A DNA stretch of 64,000 bases from Arion vulgaris (GCA_020796225.1 CM036760.1:3892501-3956500), one strand, 5' to 3'; numbered from the stretch's first letter, positions 9,823 through 20,928 are shown. Notes: generated by a model from the sequence alone, not told the origin. A program made the numbers and translations.

Positions 9823-10075
9823 GGCGAGAGAGGGAGAGAGAAATAGGGAGAGAGAAAGAGGGAGAGAGAAAGTGGGCGAGAGAGAGAGAGAGTAAGAATG
9901 AGAACACGAAATTGTAATAAAAAAGAGAAAGCGAGAGAGAAAAGAAAGAAAGAAAAATAAAGAGAAAAAATGAGAGCAAAGGAATAACAAGAAAAATAGA
10001 GAGGAAACACGAAAGAGAAATCAGAATGAGAAAAAAGGTGTGTGAGAGAGAGAGAGAGAGGTAGAGAGAGGAAAG
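9766..10075. repeat. (GA)n-rich microsatellite
   Basis: Imperfect GAGA/GAAA tract. The Arg/Glu-rich and Ser/Leu-rich frames across it are repeat artefacts. Confidence 0.95.
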
Positions 10076-10124
10076 ATAGAAGGAGTAAAAAGAGAACGAA
10101 AAAGAGAAAAGAAAGTAGGCAACA

Positions 10125-10500
10125 TATATGTCTATGTTTGTCTTTATCTACAGTATCTCTATTTATGTTTGTCTTTATCTACAGTATCTCTATTTATGTT
10201 TGTCTTTATCTACAGTATCTCTATTTATGTTTGTCAGTTACCCTTAATACAATATCGCTGTCTATGTTCGTTTTTACCTCAGTATCTTTGTCGATGTTTG
10301 TTTTACTTCAATATAGTATCTCTGTCTATGTTTGTCTTTATCCTAGTATCTCTGTCTATGTTTGTCTTTATCCTAGTATCTCTGTCTATATTTGTCTTTA
10401 CCCTAGTATATCTGTCTATGTTTGTCTTTACCCTAGTATCTCAGTCTATATTTGTCTTTACCCTAGTAAGATCTCTATCTTTGTCTTTATCGTAATATAG
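10125..10500. repeat. Diverged 30-bp minisatellite, ~13 copies
   Basis: Units contain tctatgtttgtctttaccct and agtatctctg, with many substitutions. They relate to the homogeneous 30-bp array that follows. Confidence 0.9.
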
Positions 10501-10530
10501 TATCTCTGTCAATGTGTGCCTTTACCTTTA

Positions 10531-11220
10531 TACATCATCACTGTCTATATTAGTATTTACAATAGTATCACTGTCTATGTTAGTATTTACAATAGTATCA
10601 CTGTCTATGTTAGTATTTACAATAGTATCACTGTCTATGTTAGTATTTACAATAGTATCACTGTCTATGTTAGTATTTACAATAGTATCACTGTCTATGT
10701 TAGTATTTACAATAGTATCACTGTCTATGTTAGTATTTACAATAGTATCACTGTCTATGTTAGTATTTACAATAGTATCACTGTCTATGTTAGTATTTAC
10801 AATAGTATCACTGTCTATGTTAGTATTTACAATAGTATCACTGTCTATGTTAGTATTTACAATAGTATCACTGTCTATGTTAGTATTTACAATAGTATCA
10901 CTGTCTATGTTAGTATTTACAATAGTATCACTGTCTATGTTAGTATTTACAATAGTATCACTGTCTATGTTAGTGTTTACAATAGTATCACTGTATATGT
11001 TAGTATTTACAATAGTATCACTGTCTATGTTAGTATTTACAATAGTATCACTGTCTATGTTAGTATTTACAATAGTATCACTGTCTATGTTAGTATTTAC
11101 AATAGTATCACTGTCTATGTTAGTGTTTACAATAGTATCACTGTCTATGTTAGTATTTACAATAGTATCACTGTCTATGTTAGTGTTTACAATAGTATCA
11201 CTGTCTATGTTTGTCCTGAC
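10531..11220. repeat. Homogeneous 30-bp satellite, 22 copies
   Basis: From 10561 to 11220 there are 22 head-to-tail 30-bp units, each starting aatagtatcactgtctatgt; only about four substitutions appear before the last unit. The 30-base period keeps three frames open, giving overlapping ~250-codon frames on both strands that are not genes. Confidence 0.97.
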
Positions 11221-11245
11221 TTCAAGACAGTGTCTATGTCTATGT

Positions 11246-11500
11246 TCTTCTTCTTCGAACGCTCCATGTCGACCACTTGTCAACCACTCTGTGTGACCTG
11301 TATGTGATCTGAGCCTAAGAACGATCGTACCTTGTGCCAGTTATGCGACTACAAGTAGGTCAGCACATCCGATTTCTGCGATGCTTTTTATTTACTAGGT
11401 AGCATCCCTAGGGCCTACATCAGTCATCTCTTACGACATGCATTGTAGGTCGCAATAGTACCACTCTTTGCTTCCGTTGCATGCCCCGGCACTACACGTA
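11246..11500 (-). mobile_element. SINE-A inserted in the 30-bp array
   Basis: Complete minus-strand SINE-A from ttcttcttcttcgaacgctc to ccccggcactacacgtacg. Degenerate array units resume at 11503-11585 (tgtttatgttaatatttatc), so the element landed inside the array. Confidence 0.85.
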
Positions 11501-11649
11501 CGTCTGTTTATGTTAATATTTATCCTAGTATCTCCGTCTATGTTTGTCCTGACTTCAATACAGTATCTATGTCTATGTTTGAAGCAACACTCAAATATTA
11601 AAGTATCATCTGATTGTTTATTCTCTTCATGAGTTTCATTTCTATCTTT

Positions 11650-11850
11650 ACTGTCTCTGTCTCATTAGCATTCATAAACATACAACGATTCACTTCTTTT
11701 CTTGCTGTCTCATTAGCATTCATAAACATACAACGATTCACTTCTTTTCTTGCTGTCTCATTAGCATTCATAAGCATATACGATTCACTTTTTTTTTTGC
11801 TGTCTCATTAGCATTCATAAACATACAACGATTCACTTCTTCTCGTGATG
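11650..11850. repeat. 48-bp tandem repeat, ~4 copies
   Basis: The unit begins cattagcattcataaacata and includes cgattcacttctttt and gctgtct. Confidence 0.9.
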
Positions 11851-12600
11851 TCTCTATACATCTCGCTTTTCTTTTAAGAGACAGATGGTACAAATACTCC
11901 TTCTCGATCCCAGATAACCCTCCTCCTAAAATCATTCTTTATCTCAACAACGTGTAGTGACGGTCTGTTCCCAGCTTTCTTTACTAATACCATATTCTTA
12001 AATATGAGCCAACTCTCGGATCATTTTCCATTCAATTTGGTGCAGAGAACGTGGATTATCGCCTGCATTGCCCAGACCCCGAACTAGATGCACGGGCACG
12101 CAACCACATTTTGGAAGATAGAAAATCCCTTGTAGACCGGAAGTGGAGATGATGGCGAGCCAAGCTGCAAATGGCCTCCTTAGAATTAAACGGAATAAAG
12201 TGGCTGTGTGGAGATATTTATCTTCATCGCAAACTTCTCTAGCTCTTAAACCTACTTGACATTCAAAATATGAACCAAGACTGGGGCTCCCTGGGTTCTG
12301 TCGGCGTAAAAAATTCATTAGTTATCGTCTGTCGATATTTTCTCAACCTGATGTCTCTGTCATTAAAAGTACTGTTAGAATGTGGCGACTTCAAATGTCG
12401 GAGAAGTGATGTGAATAATTCCTTGGCAAATGGGCTGGATTTGTGTGTAAATATTATTTGGGATTTTCTTGTATGGAAGACAACTTTGATCAATCAGAAG
12501 AAGTCAGAGACGAAGAAATTGGAGGGATTATGTGCATTTTCTTTTTTCTTTTAACTAAAAGATGTATTTTTTGTATTGCTTAAATTGATGTCGGCTTCAT
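11851..12600. other. Single-copy block, possible conserved or exonic DNA
   Basis: About 600 bp with balanced composition and no match to any repeat family here. It has a 106-codon minus-strand frame (11998-12318) and a 94-codon plus-strand frame (12270-12554). Neither shows a domain I recognise. I do not call a gene. Confidence 0.35.
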
Positions 12601-12604
12601 CTGT

Positions 12605-12835
12605 AGTTTGCTGGTCTCTGTGGCGTAGAGGGTAGTGTTCGTCTTTCGAGCCAAAGGTACCAGGTTCGCTCGCTCGTTGAGCCATCTGAATATTTTTTTC
12701 AGCAGTCCCAGATCTCAGTGTAGGTGAGATCTAGATCCTAGTCCTATCGGAGACGGACGATAAAACATAGATCCCTCTTCTTTTTCACTGATTTCTGTAG
12801 CACGTGCCCTCTTGTCCTTTGTCTCAGTGACATGT
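12605..12835 (+). mobile_element. SINE-D head
   Basis: tRNA-like head with an A-box-like tctgtggcgtagagggtagt and B box caggttcgctcgc. Then come the block cagatctcagtgtaggtgag, tcggagacggacgataaaac and a trace of the core (ctgtagcacgtgc). The tail is lost. Confidence 0.8.
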
Positions 12836-12904
12836 AATTATATAATTGATAAACTTATGGGTGACTGAGTTTTCTATTGAAAATCGCTGAGTTACATCTG
12901 ACTT

Positions 12905-13145
12905 CAATAATATAAAATACTATAAAATACTATAAAATACTATAAAATAATATAAAATAATATAAAATACTATAAAATACTAAATACTATAAAATAATAT
13001 AAAATAATATAAAATACTATAAAATAATATAAAACAATATAAAATGCTATAAAGTACTATAAAATAATATAAAATAATATTAAATAATACAAATTAATAT
13101 AAAGTAATAGAAAAAATAAAAATAATAATATAAAATAATATAAAA
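12905..13145. repeat. AT-rich tandem (tataaaatac-type)
   Basis: About 240 bp of 10- to 11-bp units such as tataaaatac and tataaaataa. Confidence 0.95.
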
Positions 13146-13500
13146 TCACAGCCTTTTCAGATCTCATGGTAGGAAGTGCATGTATCTTTATATTTCTAGG
13201 TCTCATCAAGTTTGTAGGAGGTAGGAGGGCCTATTCATTTTCTGTGAATATGCATTTAGTATTCTGATCTTTTTTTCATGACATCACGCCATTTCGCCTC
13301 GGATGTGTACAGTTCACGTGGACAGTTCACAGCCAACTCTAAATTGGGCCACATAACTGACAGGGAAACCCTGTCCTAATTTTGAGTTGGGGTTTATTTT
13401 TGTATATGTTTAATAGAACACTACACTTTTTTGCCATTTTACTAAATTCTATTTATTAGTGAAAAATATGAATAACTAGCCAATGAATCCAGCTTAGCAC
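13146..13500. other. No feature recognised
   Basis: AT-rich, mixed sequence. A short stretch at 13330-13350 resembles the start of repeat G (agccaactctaaattgggcc). Confidence 0.4.
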
Positions 13501-13539
13501 GGATGAAAGTTGTTAGTAATCCTTGATGAGGAATTGGTG

Positions 13540-13990
13540 AAGCCATTCCAAGAGATGTCATCTTCTTCTTCAGCGATTTCTGGTCATGCGCTTAATTTAC
13601 TGTGGACCACAAATGGGCAGTCAGCTTCAGGTCTGTCAGGTTTCCCCAAGCTTAGTTTTCAAGTAGATTGGTATGGTCACATGTTGCTTATCAGCTCACC
13701 CAGGAGAGGACAGTTTTGCAGGATATGCTCTGGTGTCTGTTCCGCCTGCTGACACTGGCAGAAAGCTGTTTGACTTATTCCTAGTCTATATAAGTGTTAG
13801 TTGAGTCCGCAGTGTCCGTTGCGTAGTTGAAATATAATGACCTGATCTGTTCTGCTTAGGTCTTTGGGGGAATCGTTTCCATAATCATATCCAATGTTTG
13901 TCTTCCAGTCTACTGCCGATTTTCTCTGTATACGGGTTTTGACCTCTTGAAAAGACAGGGTCAGATAAGACATCAGTATAGGTTTTATTT
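13540..13990 (-). pseudogene. LINE RNase H/zinc-knuckle C-terminus
   Basis: On the minus strand it reads TLSFQEVKTRIQRKSAVDWK, then LSRTDQVIIFQLRNGHCGLN, then after a stop HLYRLGISQTAFCQCQQAEQ and TPEHILQNCPLLGEL. The L-R-x-G-H-C-x-L and CxC...TPEHxLQxCP motifs mark the tail of RNase H-bearing LINEs. In-frame stops make it a pseudogene. Confidence 0.85.
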
Positions 13991-14046
13991 CTTTTAAACG
14001 GATATTGACCCGATTTCGAGTCAATATTCTAAATTATACAGTTTAC

Positions 14047-14125
14047 TCAAAGCAAAGCAAACGAAAAACTCAATTTTATAGCGTGCTCAAACCAAAGCAA
14101 ACGAAAAACGCAATTTTATAGCGTA
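14047..14125. repeat. ~43-bp direct duplication
   Basis: The string aagcaaacgaaaaactcaat followed by tttatagcgt appears twice with one or two changes. Confidence 0.85.
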
Positions 14126-14384
14126 GTTTGAAACAAAAATTAAGGGACGCAATCTATGCCTATGTTGTGTCTAGCAATTTGTAGATTATATCCCTTTACT
14201 TCACCAACGTGGTCGAAATATGTAGGATCAGACATCACGAATTCGATTGCATTTAATTTTAAATCTAATATTGATCCGATTTTGAAACTGTTTCTTTAGT
14301 TGACCTAAATTTCTCAAGATAAAAATGTGCAGAAAAAATTGTGAATTTCGGGTGTAAACTGACGACGTCTACACCCGGACTGCA

Positions 14385-14600
14385 CATATAGACAATAAGA
14401 AATATATAATAGATACTGATATTCCTTATTGTTAAACCTAACTTGTTACATAATATAACCTCGATTTAACATGTTGTGTTGATTTTAAAATAAATTCGTC
14501 CTTATAAAACAATACTGGAATGCAAGGTCCACGCGACGGTTGTGGTTTTATTTACTAGAATTTTTACCTGAGTCCGCTGGCCGTATGGTTACCGGAGGCT
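14385..14600 (-). repeat. Repeat G, copy 2 (inverted)
   Basis: The reverse complement aligns across its length with 7357-7572 (gatattccttattgttaa, caatactggaatgc, acctgagtccgc). Confidence 0.7.
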
Positions 14601-14874
14601 ACGGACAGTTAAATGCATAGTATTTGATAGTTAAACCCACGTTATGACGCAGGAAACCATTGTAAATAAAGCAATCTGTTACCTCGAGTCCACCATTCAT
14701 ATGAAGATTGATCGGTTGCAGGATCCGATACTGACAGAAAATACAACTCGATCGTCCCAAGACAGAGTGCGTCAAAAATTGTCCAGAAAGTAGATACATC
14801 AGGGTCAACATGGACATATAAGATAAACGTGGACACGAGAAATTCTGATCTATGTTCAGAGCTTCATTTCAGTA

Positions 14875-15045
14875 TTCTATCGATATAATGAAAGACTGCA
14901 GTAAAACTACGTAGCAATGGTGAAACACATCAAAAACAAAAACAACTCAAACAAAGTACTGTAGTTTTACCAAATACAAAAACAATAACAATACACAGCA
15001 ACGTTTCAATAAAAAGGCCTTTATCAAGCAAAAGATACAAGAGAA
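14875..15045 (-). mobile_element. Repeat L copy with hammerhead-like motif
   Basis: Holds gactgcagtaaaactacgta, tactgtagttttacca and acaataacaatacacagcaa. Reversed at 15005-15030 it reads ttgataaaggcctttttatt followed by gaaacgttgc. The same set of words occurs at 43155-43430. The layout resembles terminal repeats of Penelope-like elements, but no protein was found. Confidence 0.5.
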
Positions 15046-15204
15046 GTGAAGATCTTCACTTCTCACACAGCACACATGCAGAATCAAATAATAAGTTCCC
15101 AACTTCCCTAAAATAAAAATCTCTGACTAAAAACGTATAACAAAATAAATGCAAGAAACTAGAAGTAAAAAAGAAGATAAACAATAAAAATAAAATATAT
15201 ATAT

Positions 15205-15415
15205 ATATCTGTGGCTTAGGGGATAGTGACTGACTTGGTCTGGTTCGAGTCACGCTGCGAACAGTTTGGTTGCAAATTGTTTCGCGTGGATTTTTACAAA
15301 GGACGATGGCGCCACCCGTTCAGAAAGCAATGGCAAACTACTGAACGTAATAACGCCTAGAAAAATCACAAACAGCGTTAAAAAGCTGGGGTAAAGGATA
15401 TGCAATTAACTTTCT
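15205..15415 (+). mobile_element. SINE-K copy
   Basis: tRNA-like head (tctgtggcttaggggatagt; B box tggttcgagtcac), then ggatttttacaaaggacgat, cagaaagcaatggcaaact and agcgttaaaaagctggggta. Aligns well with the minus-strand copy at 8215. Confidence 0.85.
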
Positions 15416-15832
15416 ATACATTTAACATATAGAATATGAAGCATTGTCAAGATGGAGAATGTTCAGTATTCTACAACTTAACAATGAAGAAGATGCGTCT
15501 TTATTATGTTGTCTAGTGGATGAGAGATCACCATGGGCTTCGATCTGGTTGGGAAACTTGACGATCTAGCTCTTCCAAAGACACGTAGCCTGCGGAAGAA
15601 GATGATAATAAGGTATGAAGATAAATGCGATCCTAAAGAGAACACAATGTAAATACAATTATACTAGAAGCACCCAAAATAAATATACAAGTATTGGGTC
15701 TATAGCTGTTCCAATTAATGACGATATATAACCCAACAGATGAACACAATATTGGAAATCTAGAAACGGCAATAAAAACAGAATATATATATATTTATAT
15801 ATATGATAACGATGAGGTGCCCTACTAGTCTC

Positions 15833-15870
<38 letters not shown>

Positions 15871-15965
15871 GGATATAATCCGTTTCTCCTGCTAAATACC
15901 CTACGCATTGCAACGAGTAGTCTTTTTATGATTTCTTTTGTAAATTCTATTGATTTTTAATTCAA
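15416..15965. other. No gene; contains a (CT)n tract
   Basis: A (CT)n microsatellite lies at 15836-15866 and a TATATA tract near 15783-15803. The rest matches nothing else here. Confidence 0.5.
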
Positions 15966-15967
15966 TC

Positions 15968-16095
15968 AATCAAGTGCCGTGCCGGTAGGCGTAGGCGATC
16001 ATGTCTCTCCACATCTGTCTGTCTCTGGTACAATCCATCAGCTCCGCCACGGAACCATTGCCGAGCCACGATTTCAAGCCGTCCGGAATTTTGTC
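15968..16095 (-). pseudogene. LINE-6 3'-terminal fragment
   Basis: Begins with the family's 3' signature on this strand (gtgccgtgccggtaggcgta, ggcgatcatg), the reverse of an IAYxxRHGT-type C-terminus. Confidence 0.65.
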
Positions 16096-16114
16096 CCTTT
16101 GTCTTCAACTTTTT

Positions 16115-16290
16115 TAATTCATCATTATCAAATAGCTTGTCCAGAGCAGAACTTTACCACCCCAGCAGTCCTTAGGAATTTCTCTCTCTCATATGCCAGA
16201 TGTCCTCTGCTGCAGTCATGGTCAAACTATCAGGTTCATCTTGAATCCATCTTCTCCGTGGTCATTCTCTTCTTTTTGTTTTCTTTTTTT
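16115..16290 (-). pseudogene. LINE-1 (RTE-like) 3' fragment
   Basis: tcatcattatcaaatagctt, gcagaactttaccac and the reversed GRPRRRW region (ttctccgtggtcattctctt). Strongly truncated. Confidence 0.8.
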
Positions 16291-16544
16291 TAGTTTTTAA
16301 AGTACTTTTTAATTACGGAGCAAAATATTCACCAAATATTTGTAACATTTAAATGTATTCATTATTAACATATTTGTAACATTTTAAATGTATTCATTAT
16401 TAACAGTAATTTTGTGTTGAAATTTCCTTTGTCAGTGGAAATAAATATAGGTATTTTTTTTTTCAGAAAAAAGCTTCTGGTTCTCGCTAATGTTTTTAAC
16501 TGATAAGATCAACTGTTTCAGTCCCTTGATACTATTTCAAAGGC

Positions 16545-16665
16545 AATGAGCGTGAAGGACAATGAGCTAGCTGATCGATTGGCTGACACAGAGCTGATCG
16601 ATGAAGGGACTGACAATGGGAAGGTCAGATATGATCAATGCAATAAGAGAAACAAAACGAATCGT
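16545..16665 (+). pseudogene. LINE RNase H fragment
   Basis: Reads MSVKDNELADRLADTELIDE, the C-terminal RNase H helix with the conserved N-E-x-A-D-x-L-A pattern seen in LINE polyproteins. Only about 40 codons survive before stops. Confidence 0.65.
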
Positions 16666-16714
16666 TGTTTGCTTTGTTTACAAACACGTGTGACTCTCAA
16701 TCTCTATCTACAGT

Positions 16715-17000
16715 CGTCTTGTTCACCGAACGCTCTATAACGACCACTTGTTTACCACTCTTTGTGATTTGTATGTAATCCGAGCCTAAGAGCGAGTGTA
16801 CGTTCTGCCAGTTATGCACCTACATGTAGGCCAGCATATCCGATTTCTGCGACGCTTTTTATTTACTAGGGTAGCTTCTCTATGCCCATACCTCAGTCGC
16901 CTCTTACGACATGCTTTGTAGGTCGCAGTATTACTTCCCCTTTAGGTCGCTTTACTCCCCTTACGAGCCCGGGTATCGCACTGGCGCCTATCGACAGGGA
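16715..17000 (-). mobile_element. SINE-A copy
   Basis: Starts gtcttgttcaccgaacgctc without the long TTC tail and runs through tcgcctcttacgacatgctt to about 16980, with a short internal duplication (cttcccctttaggtcgc / tttactccccttacgagccc). Confidence 0.8.
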
Positions 17001-17059
17001 ACTAGATGGAACTGAAAGCGGAAACGGCTAGACATGACCCCTTTGCTAATAGTACAAGA

Positions 17060-17525
17060 CATGTGAATGATCAGAATACTAAGAGCATGCATATTCCTAG
17101 TGGCAACGTATGGGTGTGAAGCATGGACATTTAATAAAGCAGTGGAAAAACATATGTGTGCTTTTGAAAATAAGTGTTACAAAAGAGTTCTCCGTATATT
17201 TTGGACAGAGAATAGAACAAATAGATCTATCCAGAAAGAACTCAAAATCAAAGAAAAATGGCTGATGCTACAAATAAGAAAGATAAAATTGAGATATTTT
17301 TGACATATAAAATACATGAAGAGCTGGAGAAGACCATCATGGAAGGAGGCATACCCGGCAAAGAGAAGAAGAGGAAGACCACGGAGAAGATGGATTCAGG
17401 ATGTAATTGTTGGTTTGAACATGACGGCTGCAGAGTCAGGACATCTGGCCTATGAAAGAGAGAAATTTAGGAGGACTGTTGGGGGTACAAAGTTCCGCTC
17501 ATGACAAGCTATTTTATGATGATGA
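17060..17525 (+). pseudogene. LINE-1 (RTE-like) C-terminus, best-preserved copy
   Basis: Two overlapping frames give one C-terminus: IRILRACIFLVATYGCEAWT, HMCAFENKCYKRVLRIFWTE, NRTNRSIQKELKIKEKW, then after a frameshift RRRGRPRRRWIQDVIVGLNM and AESGHLAYEREKFRRTVGG. It ends in gacaagctattttatgatga, the family 3' end with a GAT-rich tail. Related to RTE/BovB-like LINEs by motif style. Inactive because of the shift and 5' truncation. Confidence 0.9.
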
Positions 17526-17689
17526 CAAGACATGTAATTGATCAATACAATGCTAGAGTGATCAACCACTTTACTCTGGTGGAAATGCTGTGGAGGAGAT
17601 CTGAACACCTATGTCATATACCATAAGAGCAATTATTATGATTCTTACTATAATCAATTGTTTGCCGTTGCACACCGTGTTACTGACCA

Positions 17690-18127
17690 CGCAAATATGT
17701 GAAAAGACAAAATTAGGATGAGCAATGTATCTCATGCTGTGAAAAGTGCTGGAAAAACATATACGTGGTTTTGAAAATGTGTATTGCAGAAAAGTCTTTA
17801 TGTATCCCATGAACAGAGAAGACAACAAATAGTTATGTCCAGAAAGAACTGAAAATAAAAATAAAAAAACTGGCTGACGCTACAAATGACAATAAGCAAA
17901 TTAAAATATTTTGGACACATAAAGAGACACGGAAGGTTGGTGAAGACCATCTCGGAAGGAGACATACCTGCAAAGAGGAAAAGAAGACCGTGTGGAAGAT
18001 GGATTCAGGGACGTTACTGATGATTTTACCATGGCTACCGCAGTGGGGTAACTTCTGGTCTATGATAAAAGTTCTGAATAACTGTTAGGGTGATACAATT
18101 ATGCTCAAGACAAGCTACTTGATGGTG
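17690..18127 (+). pseudogene. LINE-1 (RTE-like) C-terminus, degenerate
   Basis: Parallels the copy at 17060: agaaagaactgaaaataaaa, ggacacataaagagacacgg, gaagatggattcagg and the 3' end gacaagctacttgatggtgg. Multiple stops. Confidence 0.85.
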
Positions 18128-18269
18128 GCAAGATTACAATTTGATCTTAGTTTACTTTACAAATTCGATAAGGCTAAGTGTCAACTTCTACAAAATATAA
18201 ATTGCTCGACTAGAAAAAGAAGAAAAACCACCAGACACATACAAATATATTGTAATCATTCCAATCTGT

Positions 18270-18605
18270 TTCATCATCATTATCAAATAACTTGTCCTGT
18301 GCAGAGCTTTGCCACCCCAACATTTCTCGGGAATTTCTCTCTCTCATAGGCCAGATATCCTGCCTCTGCAGCTGTCATGTTCAAAGCATCAGTTGCATCC
18401 TAAACCCATCTTCTTCGTGGTCTTCCTCTTCTTCTCTTTGCCGGTATGCCTCATTCCATGATGGTCTTCTCCAGCCCCTCATGTCTTTTTATATGTCTAA
18501 AATACTTCAATTTTCTCTTTCTCGTTTGTAGCATTAGCTAGTCTTCTTTGATTTTGAGTTCTTTCCTGATAGATCTATGTATTCTCTTCTCCGTCCATAA
18601 TATAC
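18270..18605 (-). pseudogene. LINE-1 (RTE-like) C-terminus, inverted neighbour
   Basis: Minus-strand copy from the tail (tcatcatcattatcaaataa) to attctcttctccgtccataa. Lies about 140 bp from the plus-strand copy at 17690, forming a long imperfect inverted repeat. Confidence 0.85.
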
Positions 18606-18844
18606 AATCTGATTACAGATTTAAGAAAACGTTAACCTTGTACCAGGAAAGAGTTTGAAATACAAAAGTTGTGGGCTTCTATAGAAACCTACTGCTGACT
18701 ACATGATTTAGGAATCAGTTTGCTTCCTCGTGTAGACTAAAGTATAAAGGAATCTATGGGCGCCTGTTGATGACTGAGTTCTTGAAGATATGTTCTTTCA
18801 TGAAATAGACTACCAAGCATTGAAAACATATAGTTTCCTGCTTG

Positions 18845-19015
18845 CACAGCGTGTTCGTAGCGCTCTAGGCGACGGTTGACAAGCCTCCTGTGAGTGCGGT
18901 TCGATTCCATGGACATGCAGAAAAGCCACAGGTTCTCCAGATTTACGGTGTCCATGGCACCGAGCCGAAGAACTGAAAGCTCAAATGCTTCTGAATAAAA
19001 AACCCCCCACAAAAA
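18845..19015 (+). mobile_element. SINE-E, tRNA-derived SINE
   Basis: Head cagcgtgttcgtagcgctct and B box gagtgcggttcgattcc. Then a conserved body (aaaagccacaggttctccag, atttacggtg, ccgagccgaagaactgaaag) and an A-rich end. Confidence 0.85.
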
Positions 19016-19119
19016 ACATATAGTGGAAGTATATTAGTAGTAGTAATATTAGAATAATAGTCGATTTTATATTCCTCCTACGTACTAGTCAACAGACAAT
19101 GAAATATACTAGGATTAAA

Positions 19120-19290
19120 TCAAACATCTCACTGCCAGTGTCAGCAGGCGAAACAGACACCGGAGCATGTCCTGCAAGACTGTCCTCTCCTGGTTGAGAT
19201 GAGAAGCAGCATGTGACAACATCCAGTCGACCTGAAAACTAAATTTGGGGAAACCTGACAGACCTAAAGCTTATTGCCACGGTTACCATG
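19120..19290 (+). pseudogene. LINE zinc-knuckle tail
   Basis: The plus strand reads CQCQQAKQTPEHVLQDCPLL then VEMRSSM, the same C-terminal knuckle as at 13540 and 53085. No upstream domain remains. Confidence 0.8.
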
Positions 19291-19812
19291 GTCACAGTGA
19301 GTTGCAGGTGTGTTCATGAGTTGCAAGGTTGTGGTTCAGTGAGTTGCAAGGTTGTGGTTACATTGAGTTCGCAGGTTGTGGTTCAAGTGAGTTCAAGTTG
19401 TGGTTCACAGTGAGTCAAGGTGGTTCATGAGTTCAAGGTTGTGGTTCATTGAGTTGCAAGGTTGTGGTTCACAGTGAGTTCGCAGGTTGTGGTTCAGTGA
19501 GTTGCAAGGTTGTGGTTCACAGTGAGTTCCAAGTGTGTTATGAGTTCCAAGGTTGTGGTCCACAGTGAGTTCGAGGTTGTGGTCAGTGAGTTCGCGGTTG
19601 AGTCCACAGTGAGTCAGCAGGTTGTGTCCACAGTGAGTTCGAGTTGTGGTCACAGTGAGTTCTGCAAGGTTGTGGTCACAGTGAGTCTGCAGTTGTGGTC
19701 CACAGTGAGTTGCAAGGTTGTGGTTCCGAGTGAGTTCGCAAGGTTGTGGTTCCAGTGAGTTCCAAGGTTGTGGTTCACAGTGAGTTCGCAAGGTTGTGGT
19801 TCACAGTGAGGT
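19291..19812. repeat. ~26-bp degenerate minisatellite, ~19 copies
   Basis: Units approximate gtgagttcgcaaggttgtgg followed by ttcaca, with frequent indels. It begins at the end of the LINE knuckle fragment. Confidence 0.9.
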
Positions 19813-20150
19813 TGTGATTTCATGACTGGATATGGCCGAAGAATATACATATACTAAATACTCGAATTCTAACGTTGCACTCTCAGTCTCATTGTTTGTC
19901 TACATTCTCATATTTCGCACATTTGTTTCATACTCTCACTCTTTCTTTCACTCATTCTCCCTCATTTCTCTCTCTCACTCATTGTCGCCAATATACTCTC
20001 TCTCACACATATTTTAGCACACGTTTTTATCTCTCCCATTACATTGTTCTAGACTCTCTATCTCCCACCTTTTCTTCCTCTTCACTTACTCAATGCAATA
20101 ACTTTAATCAATACTGGTTAACTAACGATTTAGTTTAGCAATATCATCAA
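19813..20150. other. CT-rich DNA, nothing recognised
   Basis: Low-complexity tctctctcactca stretches at 19930-20060. No motif. Confidence 0.5.
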
Positions 20151-20154
20151 TATC

Positions 20155-20480
20155 ACCATCATCATCATCATCAAATAGTGTCTTCTAATCAGAACTTTGC
20201 CATTTTAACTTCTCCCCATCACGGGCAAGATATTCCACCTCTTCTGTCTCCATGATCGAATCAGCCATAACATTCTGAATTCATCTTCTACGGGGGTTTC
20301 CTCTTCTCCTTTTTGCCTGTTTGCCTCCATTATGTTAAGGTCTTTTCCAACACTTCATGTTTGTTTATATTTTCAAAATATTTCTCACTTTTTGTGTGTA
20401 TCATCGTCAGTTTTTTTATTGGGAATTCCTTGAGTATCATCAGTCAGTTATTTGTATTCGGAATTATTTTGTGGTATATC
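20155..20480 (-). pseudogene. LINE-1-like fragment, diverged
   Basis: Tail (atcatcatcatcaaatag), tgcctccattatgttaaggt, cttcatgtttgtttatattt. Same order as other LINE-1 minus copies but with many changes. Confidence 0.65.
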
Positions 20481-20489
20481 TATTTATTC

Positions 20490-20790
20490 TCTTGATGAAA
20501 TCAGAGAAATGTCTGGTCAAACACTCGTGACAACTGTTATAAGAAAGAGAAGATGGAGATATCTTGGACACACCTTGAGAAGAAATGATAAACGAATATC
20601 AAAGCAGGCATTGAAGTGGGATGCACATGGTTCAAGAAAGAGAGGACGACCTAAGGAGACCCTGAAACGAACTTTGCTGAGAGAGGCAAGAACTATCGAT
20701 CTCAGTTACATGGAAGAGATTGAGCGAGTTGTCCAGGATAGAGCGGTATGGAGAAATTTCTTGGAGGCCCTATGTAAAGTATAAAGTTAC
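20490..20790 (+). pseudogene. LINE-2b C-terminus, intact over ~95 codons
   Basis: Reads EIREMSGQTLVTTVIRKRRW, RYLGHTLRRNDKRISKQALK, KRGRPKETLKRTLLREA and VVQDRAVWRNFLEALC without a stop. It belongs to the RW.GH..RR / RKRGRP C-terminal class. Sister copies are at 42830-43085 and 55840-56125. No RT domain remains upstream, so it is 5'-truncated. Confidence 0.85.
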
Positions 20791-20811
20791 GAGATGTATT
20801 ATTATTATTAT

Positions 20812-20872
20812 TACTTACTTTCTTCTCTGTCCAGGGCATACGGAAGACTTTTCTGTAACACGTATATTCAAA

Positions 20873-20928
<56 letters not shown>
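20812..20928 (-). pseudogene. LINE-1 scrap followed by (TA)n
   Basis: 20812-20875 reversed encodes YAFEYTCYRKVFRMPWTEKK, the LINE-1 WTE block. A (TA)n tract follows at 20876-20928. Confidence 0.7.

Noticed and set aside
10514..11307. Overlapping ~250-260-codon frames on both strands
   Set aside because: The 30-bp period keeps frames open automatically; substitutions show no frame preference.
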